Source: an uncultured Fibrobacter sp. (GTDB lineage: Bacteria; Fibrobacterota; Fibrobacteria; Fibrobacterales; Fibrobacteraceae). Taken from it: 8,306 nucleotides of DNA. The notes under the pieces were generated by a model. That model did no database searches. It had not been told where the DNA came from and saw only the letters and a program-made list of their open reading frames with translations. Shown piece after piece: positions 1 through 5,596 of this stretch (within the stretch, counting starts at the first letter, position 1; the number at the start of each line of letters is the position of its first letter). The stretch lies in the NCBI RefSeq assembly GCF_937877005.1, contig NZ_CALEFV010000181.1:1-8306 (forward strand), read 5' to 3'. The translations under genes and the position numbers were made by a program.

Positions 1-1118
1 ATTTTTGAAGCACTCCCCCCCATTTTCCCGAAAAATTTATTTCTTTTTACAAAAAAGTCGATCCCGACGCGGCTTTTCTTTTTGGGGTTCCATTTGAATT
101 CAAACGCCTTGATTTTTGAGCCGCAGACTTCGAGGTAATCGACTTCCATTTGGTCGGTTGTCCGCCAAAAATAAGGGAGTCCGTCTGCACGGCTGTAGGC
201 GTTCCTTTTCATGCGTTCACTGATGGCGTAGTTTTCCCAAAGTGCGCCGATATCGTTCCTTTGCGGCACAGGCGTAAAATCGTTCAGTACGGCATTGCGG
301 ATCCCGTTATCCCAGAAGTAATACTTGACACCTTTCTTGATTTCGTTGCGCAAGTTGTTCGAATACGACGCAAGCGGGAAAATGATAAACGCCTGCTCCA
401 ATATTTTCAGATATGATTCCACAAGTGTTCGCGATACACCGATGAGTCCGGCTAATTCGTTATAAGAGACTTCGCTGCCCACCTGCAGGGCCACCGCTCG
501 CAGCAATTTTTCAAGCACCGCTGGTTTTCGAATTCCTTCGTACTGCATCAAATCACGATACAGGTAGCTGTCCGCAAGCATCTTGAGCGTTTCTTTGACA
601 CCATCCTCGTTTGTCACGACTTCGGGATAGCTCCCGTAAATAAGGCGCAGCTCCAATTTTTTCGATTCTTCCAAAAATCCAAAGTGCTTAGCAAGTTCCG
701 CATAACTCAACGGAAACAACCTGTATTCAAATTTGCGCCCAGTCAAGGGTTCTTCCACGGAATTTGCCAAGGTGAACGAACTTGACCCGGTAATCACCAC
801 TTGAACATCGTCGCGGGAATCTACAAGCAGCTTTACCGCACGCCCCAGGTTCTGAATCTTTTGACCTTCATCGATAAAAACAACCTTCTTTTCGCCCATC
901 AACTGAGTCCAGCGACTGGCCGTCACCGTATCAAAATAATGGACATCCAAATCATCGTCGCCATTCAAAAATACGGGCGAAACAGCCATTTCTCGTAGCA
1001 GTTCCTTGATAAGGGTCGTCTTGCCGCTCTGCCTCGGACCGTAAACAACGATAACCTTACCCTTAAAAAACTTGCGGGAAACATCCTCTGCGATAATTCT
1101 TGAAATTTTGCCGTTCAT
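1..1118 (-). CDS. AAA+ ATPase with DUF4143 domain, 3' end beyond window
   Basis: This is an ATP-binding protein of the AAA_14 plus DUF4143 family, which is common in accessory regions of anaerobic bacteria and archaea. Its cellular role is not established; links to mobile elements or toxin-antitoxin-like behaviour have been suggested. Reading starts at the ATG at 1118 and stays open for 372 codons to the left edge. Walker A is GPRQSGKTT at residues 27-35 and Walker B is VVFIDE at 79-84, followed by GQKIQN. A sensor-like VVITGSSS lies near 107-114. The family segment YGSYPEVV and a winged-helix-like stretch (EVSYNELAGLIGVSRTLVES) follow. A PD-(D/E)xK-like pattern is visible as EVDY (D327) and FEFKW (E340, K342). 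The start is supported by a promoter placed directly upstream; there is no Shine-Dalgarno sequence. After NPKKK (344-348) the tail no longer resembles the family, which usually continues with an F..AYP..EF.VI segment, so a frameshift or truncation is possible. The family call is firm, the function unknown. Confidence 0.9.
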   Translation of the reverse strand, partial: MNGKISRIIAEDVSRKFFKGKVIVVYGPRQSGKTTLIKELLREMAVSPVFLNGDDDLDVHYFDTVTASRWTQLMGEKKVVFIDEGQKIQNLGRAVKLLVDSRDDVQVVITGSSSFTLANSVEEPLTGRKFEYRLFPLSYAELAKHFGFLEESKKLELRLIYGSYPEVVTNEDGVKETLKMLADSYLYRDLMQYEGIRKPAVLEKLLRAVALQVGSEVSYNELAGLIGVSRTLVESYLKILEQAFIIFPLASYSNNLRNEIKKGVKYYFWDNGIRNAVLNDFTPVPQRNDIGALWENYAISERMKRNAYSRADGLPYFWRTTDQMEVDYLEVCGSKIKAFEFKWNPKKKSRVGIDFFVKRNKFFGKMGGSASK

Positions 1119-1124
1119 GGTTTA

Positions 1125-1153
1125 AATATACTTCATTCTTGACAAAAAGTCAA
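1125..1153 (-). promoter_or_regulatory. sigma70-type promoter of the AAA/DUF4143 gene
   Basis: On the minus strand there is TTGACT (1153-1148), a 17-nt spacer and TATATT (1130-1125). These match 5 of 6 bases of each consensus hexamer with optimal spacing. The expected transcription start, about 7 nt after the -10 box, falls at about 1118, which is the A of the ATG. The mRNA would therefore be leaderless or nearly so, in agreement with the absence of a ribosome binding site. The -35 box lies in one arm of a TTGAC-5-GTCAA inverted repeat at 1139-1153. No transcript data are available. Confidence 0.6.
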
Positions 1154-1205
1154 TATTTTGCATTTACAAATGCGTAAAAACTAGATATTTTGCATTTACA
1201 AGTGC
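1153..1205. repeat. Twin palindromic direct repeats, candidate operators
   Basis: Two 21-bp direct repeats lie at 1153-1173 and 1185-1205 and differ at one base. Each contains an inverted repeat: GCATTT-AC-AAATGC (1160-1173, perfect) and GCATTT-AC-AAGTGC (1192-1205, one mismatch). Their centres are 32 bp apart, about three helical turns. They sit immediately upstream of the -35 box of the ATPase gene, at roughly -48 and -80 from its predicted start. This arrangement suits a dimeric regulator binding one face of the DNA. The regulator is not identified; autoregulation through the ATPase's own helix-turn-helix-like segment is one possibility. Confidence 0.6.
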
Positions 1206-1369
1206 CAAAACACGAAATATTGTCAAAAACATCGAATTTCTTGGTTATTTCGTTGACGAACTTGATGAATTTGACCGGATTACATCCCCGTAATGATCTA
1301 CATCCCGTTTTCGACACTCGTCAAATTGCTAAATTCAACGCCAAAGTCACCATCCCTAACTTTATAAAT
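1206..1369. other. Intergenic stretch with no recognised feature
   Basis: This is the middle of the 401-bp divergent region between the ATPase and the surface-protein gene. It is AT-rich and carries several TTGAC-like words (for example near 1252 and 1278) without a matching -10 box at proper spacing. I see no RNA gene, no convincing coding frame and no insertion-sequence ends. Together with the promoter, operator and leader elements listed separately, it makes up the whole of 1119-1519. Confidence 0.5.
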
Positions 1370-1398
1370 TTGACACACTCTCTTCATTTTTGTAATAT
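1370..1398 (+). promoter_or_regulatory. Strong sigma70-type promoter for the surface protein gene
   Basis: There is a perfect TTGACA (1370-1375), a 17-nt spacer and TAATAT (1393-1398, 4 of 6 matches to TATAAT). The predicted start near 1405 gives a leader of about 115 nt ahead of the ATG at 1520. No better promoter was seen closer to the gene. A TTGGCG-16-CATACT pair at 1478-1505 is much weaker. Confidence 0.55.
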
Positions 1399-1403
1399 TT
1401 TCA

Positions 1404-1419
1404 TATGTTTTTAAACATA
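1404..1419. promoter_or_regulatory. 16-bp palindrome at the predicted transcription start, candidate operator
   Basis: TATGTTT-TT-AAACATA is a perfect inverted repeat with 7-bp arms and a 2-bp centre. It begins at the position where transcription from the 1370-1398 promoter should start, the typical place for a repressor that blocks initiation. The centre is too tight for a stable RNA hairpin, so a DNA site is more likely than an RNA structure. The cognate regulator is unknown. Confidence 0.45.
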
Positions 1420-1454
1420 CCCAACCATCCACAGTGCTTTGACCGCGACAGTAT

Positions 1455-1476
1455 GCCAGCCTTGACTTTGGTTGGC
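1455..1476 (+). promoter_or_regulatory. Hairpin in the 5' leader of the surface protein mRNA
   Basis: GCCAGCC (1455-1461) can pair with GGTTGGC (1470-1476) through 7 base pairs, one of them G-U, closing an 8-nt loop. It lies in the predicted leader about 43 nt before the ATG. No T-run follows, so it is not an intrinsic terminator. It could influence mRNA stability or be a protein site. No known riboswitch class was recognised. Confidence 0.35.
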
Positions 1477-1519
1477 CTTGGCGTGACATTTTCAAATCAC
1501 ATACTACACGCTAACTGAA

Positions 1520-4500
1520 ATGAATCAAAAGAAGAGCTTTTTACACATTTTCTTCCTATTCTCGGTTGTCACTGCATTTGCGGCGACAGACGGAACTAGT
1601 GTTTTCGGTGCACTTACCGATGGACACTATACCCTCTCAAGTCAGACCTATACGCTGACGGATGATGTGAACACAGCAAGCTACATCTACGTCCCTGCAG
1701 GTGTGACAGCTACGATTGACCTCGCCGGATATACCATTGACCGTGGGTTGACCAGTGAAATGACGAATGGTTCGGTCATCATAGTGGAGGGTACGCTGAC
1801 GATTACCGATGCCAGCACAGGCGGCAAAATTCAGGGCGGTTATGATGCAGGTGATGGTTATGGTTATTCCACCTCTTGCGTCAAAGTTCTGGAAGGTGCC
1901 ACATTCAATTTGCAGGGCGGTACGCTCATTGGCAGAGTCCAAGATTACGACTATACAGTATCTGTAGTGGAAAACAGTAATTTTACTATGACCGGTGGAA
2001 AAATCACCGGAGGACAGACCGGAGTGCTGGCATTGGGTAATGTCACACTCACGGGCGGAGAAATAAGCGGAAACAATATAGGAGTACGTGTTGGTGAAAA
2101 TTTTTCTATATCCGGCAACCCAGTCATCACAGGAAATACAGTAATGAATGCTGATCTTAGATCTTCTGGGGGGATACGTAAGATTAACATTACTGGCGCA
2201 CTAACTGATGGCGCAAATATTGGGATCACCGTTCTTACACCAACAGATAATTCACCTGTTACGGTCACAAGTGGCTATAACACATACAACAGTGTATCAC
2301 CTGATACTTACTTCTCTCTTGACAACGACGGTCAAATACAGACAAGCCCATTCGACTATATGACAGTCGTAATGGGCTGGAATGAGGACAGAACCGAGGT
2401 TGCCGTAGGCACAGCGCTCTATACGGTTAATTTCGATATGAACGGACACGGTGATGCCATTGAAGCCGTCAGTCTTCTGAGTGGCTACAAAGTGGCTGAG
2501 CCGACAGAACCCACGGCTGATGATTGGTTTTTCGTTGACTGGTTTACCGATGACGCATATACGGCTCAATGGAACTTCGACAATACTGTTACTTCCAACA
2601 TGACGCTCCACGCCCGGTGGACACAGGAAGCAATTTATTCGATTATTCTGCCTGAGAATATGGTCATCGTGAGCACGACCAAAGCCCTTGTCGGTGGCAA
2701 ATACCCCGTCGGAACAGAGATCAAGTTCAAGCTCAGTTCGGAGGACTATGTTGTTGACGGCGATGTAAAGAACGGTGACGATGTGCTGACCACCGACGGC
2801 GACGGCAACTATACCGTTACGATGGGCGATGCCGACATCACGATTACCGCTACGGTGAAGAAAGCGGTAGAGCCGAACAAGATGCTTTCGGGCAGCGATA
2901 ACTATACCGCACAGGACGGCGACGTGCTGACAGGTTCGACCAGTGGCACAGTGACGATTGCCGACAATGCAAAAATCACGCTCAGCGATGTGACCATCAC
3001 CGGTGGCATCGTCTGCGAGGGAACAGCAGATATTACCCTCGTCGGTACGAACAGCGTGACGGGTGCAAGCCCAAAGGCCGGTATTCAGGTAGGCGGTTCA
3101 GGCACTACGCTCACCATCAAGGGCAATGGCTCGCTGACGGCAAACGGAGGTAGTCAATCGGCGGGCATCGGTCTGAGCCGTGCGTGGGATGTTGATGCCA
3201 TGGGTGGCGATATTGTCATCGAGGGCGGAAACATCACGGCAACTGGTGATAACTTTGGTGCTGGTATTGGTACAGGCGTGAGCTATGGTAACGGAACAGA
3301 CAATACGGCGACGATTGGGAACATCACGATTAAAGGTGGTACAGTAAAGGCAATCGGCGGATCAAACCAATTCACTCCGGGCAGCGGTATCGGAAAAGGC
3401 GGAGCCTATTCGAATGGCCATGCGGTTGTCGGTACTATCACCATTTACGATGACATCGACATGGTTGACGCATCTAGCATCAGCGAAAGTATCGTTTATA
3501 TGCACGATGAGGAAGATGTAACGGCAACTGCAAGCACATACTTCACCATCATCGAAGACGGTGACCGCAGACTTATTGTACAGAAACTAGTGATTGCTGA
3601 TATTCCCGACCAGACCTACACAGGTAGCGAGATTACGCCCGAACCGCAGGTGACAATCGGCTCACACAGTCTTACCAAAGGCACGGACTATGTATATTCC
3701 TACACAAATAATACGAATGCTGGCACGGCGACGGTAAGAGCCACCTTCAAAGGCACCTATGCATCGCTGGGCTATGTGGAGAAGACATTTAGAATTATTA
3801 AACTTCTCACTCATTCTGATATCACCATCGACACCATCCCTGACCAGACTTACTCTGGTTCTGAGATTTGTCCCGAAATTTCCGTGAAAGACGGAGAAAC
3901 AACGCTCATCCTTAGTACCGATTATACGGTCGAATGTGCGAACAATGTGTCAGCCGGAACCGCCAACATGACCATCACCGGCATGGGCGACTACCCCGGC
4001 TCCGTTTCGAAGACTTTTGAAATAACCAAGGCTCCCTTGACAATCACCGCCAAGGACAAAACCATTGTCTACGGTGATGAGCCTGCGAATGACGGCGTTG
4101 AATACAGCGGGTTTGTCGGCTCAGATGATGCGTCTGTTTTGGGCGGAACACTGACTTATGGATACAACTACGAAATTTTGAATGATACAGGTGAATACAC
4201 CATTACGCCAAACGGCTTGACTGCAGACAACTACAACATCACTTTCGTGAACGGAACGCTGACTGTCGAACCCAAGAGAAGAAAATTCGCAGCAGTCACG
4301 ATTGAAGAAGACCAAGACGGTAGAACGGCTGTTCTCGATTGTTCGTATGACCGAGATGATGAAATTAACCTCCCCGAGTTCGAAGGTGGAATCGAAGTCA
4401 ATGCAATCAAAGTTAAAAGGACGTTTGGTATAAACACTCCTGCAACAATCGTCCTCCCTTTCAAACTACCAACTGAAACAAGAACTAACGCAGATTTTTA

Positions 4501-5155
4501 TGATTTGTATTCTGTTGAGCAGGTAGGGAATACATGGAAAGCAAGAATGGAGAAAATACCAGATGGACATATTCAACCGCTTCACCCCTATGCAATCATC
4601 GTCTACGAAGAAGAATTGACATTCGATTTGCAAGGAAAGCATGTCACTGTATATATGGACGAAAATGAAATTGACACCGTCAAAAGCCAGGATAAATTAT
4701 GGTACTTTGTGGGCGTTTATCAGTACAAAACTTGGGGTGGTGATAAAGACAAAGAGCTCGGGCTCGCCTACGCCTTCGCAGGCCGCAACGAACATAACAT
4801 AGCCAAGGGGCAGTTCGGAAAGATTGCTGCAGGGGGATATGCTTACCCATTGCGCGCCTACCTGAGAAAAAAGGACGCCAGCGTGCAGCTAAAGCCCGTA
4901 CAGAACCGTCCGCTAGCATCGGGCGAACAGCGTGCGGCAAGTGTCGCAAGTCTTTTCAACGAAGACAACACTCCTGAAACGATTGAGGTCGAATTCTTCG
5001 AAAAGGACCAGAACGGCGAAGAACATACAACCTTCATCGGGAGAATGGATACCCGTACGGGAGAATTCAGCAGCATACGTCCAAGCCGAACCTTCGACCT
5101 GAAGGGACGCCATGTCGGAAAGCCGAAAGCTAAAGGGGCTTATTTCAAGAAGTGA
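1520..5155 (+). CDS. Very large secreted modular beta-repeat surface protein
   Basis: This is a 1211-aa exported protein, probably attached to or released from the cell surface; the ligand is unknown. A clear signal peptide covers residues 1-21 (MNQKKS, hydrophobic core, VTAFA then ATDG). Residues about 120-205 carry roughly 20-residue imperfect repeats of the type GxTLTGGEISGN, as in right-handed beta-helices. Residues 302-367 match the Listeria-Bacteroides (InlB B-type) repeat, with VNFDMNGHG and TLHARW. A small beta domain (370-450) and a second Gly/Thr-rich beta-helix-like region (455-650; ITIKGGTVKAIGG) follow. Two IPDQTY modules are at 695-760 and 773-837, and an MBG-type domain at 838-917 (LTITAKDKTIVYGDEP). 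Residues 918-1185 form a C-terminal domain with PATIVLPF and YPLRAYL. The last 22 residues (RTFDLKGRHVGKP...) resemble a type IX secretion sorting tail. Unlike the helicase gene in this window, it uses TTA, CTA and TCA codons. The ATG is chosen because it gives a complete signal peptide; there is no Shine-Dalgarno sequence. Confidence 0.93.
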   Translation: MNQKKSFLHIFFLFSVVTAFAATDGTSVFGALTDGHYTLSSQTYTLTDDVNTASYIYVPAGVTATIDLAGYTIDRGLTSEMTNGSVIIVEGTLTITDASTGGKIQGGYDAGDGYGYSTSCVKVLEGATFNLQGGTLIGRVQDYDYTVSVVENSNFTMTGGKITGGQTGVLALGNVTLTGGEISGNNIGVRVGENFSISGNPVITGNTVMNADLRSSGGIRKINITGALTDGANIGITVLTPTDNSPVTVTSGYNTYNSVSPDTYFSLDNDGQIQTSPFDYMTVVMGWNEDRTEVAVGTALYTVNFDMNGHGDAIEAVSLLSGYKVAEPTEPTADDWFFVDWFTDDAYTAQWNFDNTVTSNMTLHARWTQEAIYSIILPENMVIVSTTKALVGGKYPVGTEIKFKLSSEDYVVDGDVKNGDDVLTTDGDGNYTVTMGDADITITATVKKAVEPNKMLSGSDNYTAQDGDVLTGSTSGTVTIADNAKITLSDVTITGGIVCEGTADITLVGTNSVTGASPKAGIQVGGSGTTLTIKGNGSLTANGGSQSAGIGLSRAWDVDAMGGDIVIEGGNITATGDNFGAGIGTGVSYGNGTDNTATIGNITIKGGTVKAIGGSNQFTPGSGIGKGGAYSNGHAVVGTITIYDDIDMVDASSISESIVYMHDEEDVTATASTYFTIIEDGDRRLIVQKLVIADIPDQTYTGSEITPEPQVTIGSHSLTKGTDYVYSYTNNTNAGTATVRATFKGTYASLGYVEKTFRIIKLLTHSDITIDTIPDQTYSGSEICPEISVKDGETTLILSTDYTVECANNVSAGTANMTITGMGDYPGSVSKTFEITKAPLTITAKDKTIVYGDEPANDGVEYSGFVGSDDASVLGGTLTYGYNYEILNDTGEYTITPNGLTADNYNITFVNGTLTVEPKRRKFAAVTIEEDQDGRTAVLDCSYDRDDEINLPEFEGGIEVNAIKVKRTFGINTPATIVLPFKLPTETRTNADFYDLYSVEQVGNTWKARMEKIPDGHIQPLHPYAIIVYEEELTFDLQGKHVTVYMDENEIDTVKSQDKLWYFVGVYQYKTWGGDKDKELGLAYAFAGRNEHNIAKGQFGKIAAGGYAYPLRAYLRKKDASVQLKPVQNRPLASGEQRAASVASLFNEDNTPETIEVEFFEKDQNGEEHTTFIGRMDTRTGEFSSIRPSRTFDLKGRHVGKPKAKGAYFKK
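3596..4030 (+). repeat. Tandem IPDQTY-containing modules inside the surface protein
   Basis: Two adjacent modules of about 70-75 residues begin IPDQTYTGSEITPEP and IPDQTYSGSEICPEI. Each continues with a TDY(V/T) turn and an (N)AGTA(T/N) strand, and they end KTFRI and KTFEI. The protein match is strong while the DNA has diverged at many third positions, which suggests an old duplication under selection. They are Ig-like beta modules found as spacers in surface proteins and lead directly into the MBG-type domain. Confidence 0.7.
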
Positions 5156-5157
5156 GC

Positions 5158-5182
5158 GGAAAAGGGGATGCCCACCTTCTCC
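5158..5182 (+). other. Imperfect stem-loop just after the surface protein stop codon
   Basis: GGAAAAGG (5158-5165) pairs with CCTTCTCC (5175-5182) with one A-C mismatch, and the loop can add two G-C pairs. It begins 3 nt after the TGA. There is no following T-run, so it does not meet the pattern of an intrinsic terminator. It may protect the 3' end of the mRNA or act in the leader of the small-protein genes downstream. Confidence 0.35.
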
Positions 5183-5199
5183 ACAAAGAGGATAACTCT

Positions 5200-5222
5200 A
5201 CTATGGCAACAAGTTGCCTAGT
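5200..5222 (+). other. Bulged stem-loop upstream of the small-protein pair
   Basis: ACTA (5200-5203), a bulged T and GGCAAC (5205-5210) pair with GTTGCC (5213-5218) and TAGT (5219-5222), giving up to 10 base pairs around a very short AA centre. The core GGCAAC-AA-GTTGCC is also a good DNA palindrome. It lies about 15 bp upstream of the -35 box of the small-protein promoter, so it may be an operator rather than an RNA element. It has no T-tract. Confidence 0.4.
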
Positions 5223-5236
5223 ATCGTATAGCGGGC

Positions 5237-5264
5237 ATGACACGTAGCAATCATCAACTATAAA
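5237..5264 (+). promoter_or_regulatory. sigma70-type promoter of the small-protein pair
   Basis: ATGACA (5237-5242; 5 of 6 matches to TTGACA), a 16-nt spacer and TATAAA (5259-5264; 5 of 6 matches to TATAAT) lie just before the first small gene. The predicted start is near 5271, only about 4 nt before the ATG at 5275. This would give an almost leaderless transcript and agrees with the lack of a ribosome binding site there. It suggests the pair is transcribed independently of the surface-protein gene. Confidence 0.5.
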
Positions 5265-5274
5265 CTATTGACTT

Positions 5275-5418
5275 ATGGAAAAGACTCAAGCAAACCGATC
5301 CGAACAGAAAAAAGAATATATCGCCCCAACCGTAAAAATCGTCGAATTTAGGCAGCAGTCCACCCTGCTGCAATGCAGCACTTGCAACGATGACACTATT
5401 GAAGTTGAATTCAATTAG
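5275..5418 (+). CDS. Small protein 1 with Y-x-x-P and QSTLLQCSTC motifs (47 aa)
   Basis: The function is unknown. The product has 47 residues: a charged N-terminal part (MEKTQANRSEQKK), a Y15-I-A-P18 element, a short beta-prone stretch (VKIVEF, 20-25), the block QSTLLQCSTC (28-37) and a short acidic tail (NDDTIEVEFN). No hydrophobic signal peptide precedes the LLQC sequence, and Gln at the -1 position is unlike a lipobox, so a lipoprotein is unlikely. Coding status rests on the paralogue starting at 5450, which has the same length and shares 13 of 23 residues across Y...C. A promoter ends 10 nt upstream of the ATG. From memory, many small Bacteroidetes and Fibrobacter proteins share a basic start, YxxP, then a LL-x-x-S element; I cannot confirm this here. 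An exported or processed peptide, a CxxC metal or redox peptide, or a modified-peptide precursor are all open possibilities. Confidence 0.75.
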   Translation: MEKTQANRSEQKKEYIAPTVKIVEFRQQSTLLQCSTCNDDTIEVEFN

Positions 5419-5437
5419 CAACAGTACGCTTTTAGTT

Positions 5438-5441
5438 AGGA
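5438..5441 (+). promoter_or_regulatory. AGGA ribosome binding site of small protein 2
   Basis: AGGA lies 8 nt before the ATG at 5450, good Shine-Dalgarno spacing. It is the only convincing one among the start sites in this window. It supports the chosen start and translation of the second gene as an internal cistron of a shared mRNA. Confidence 0.5.
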
Positions 5442-5449
5442 TAGCCTGA

Positions 5450-5593
5450 ATGAAAAAGGTCTACGAAAAGCCTTGCATCAAGGTCATTACGCTAACGCCA
5501 CAGTCGACTCTATTGCAATGCAGCACTTGCGAATCGACTCCATCCGTCTATGAAGTCGGAATGGCCGATGTTGACAAGCCGGACAAAATGTAA
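5450..5593 (+). CDS. Small protein 2 with Y-x-x-P and QSTLLQCSTC motifs (47 aa)
   Basis: This is a paralogue of the preceding gene, 31 nt downstream and probably in the same transcript; function unknown. It starts MKKVYEKP (Y5, P8), then has IKVITL, the identical block QSTLLQCSTC (18-27) and a 20-residue tail (ESTPSVYEVG...DKPDKM) with no resemblance to the tail of its partner. Both proteins are 47 aa because this one is 10 residues shorter before the tyrosine and 10 longer after the motif. It has no signal peptide or membrane segment. A 17-nt stretch coding for the motif (5514-5530) is identical to 5369-5385, while flanking DNA has diverged. Its stop codon is 3 bp from the helicase stop on the opposite strand. 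Coding status is well supported by the pair. Confidence 0.77.
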   Translation: MKKVYEKPCIKVITLTPQSTLLQCSTCESTPSVYEVGMADVDKPDKM

Positions 5594-5596
5594 AAG

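Noticed and set aside
150..416. 88-codon plus-strand frame
   Set aside because: It is the mirror-register complement of the DUF4143 part of the ATPase gene, which has clear family motifs on the other strand.
1190..1414. 74-codon plus-strand frame
   Set aside because: It begins inside the repeat region, overlaps the promoter and palindrome, and has a low-complexity, unrecognised product.
1462..1490. TTGACT as a -35 box close to the surface protein gene
   Set aside because: It lies in the loop of the leader hairpin and has no acceptable -10 box 16-18 nt downstream; the TTGACA promoter at 1370 is far better.
1298..1495. 65-codon minus-strand frame in the divergent intergenic region
   Set aside because: It has no promoter, ribosome binding site, paralogue or recognisable motif, and it runs against the better-supported promoter and leader of the surface protein gene.
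5203..5247. 14-codon frame MATSCLVSYSGHDT as a leader peptide
   Set aside because: It overlaps the palindrome and the promoter of the small-protein pair, has no ribosome binding site, and contains no run of regulatory codons.
5371..5385. LLQC in the small proteins as a lipoprotein lipobox
   Set aside because: There is no N-terminal hydrophobic signal sequence, and Gln before the Cys does not fit the lipobox.
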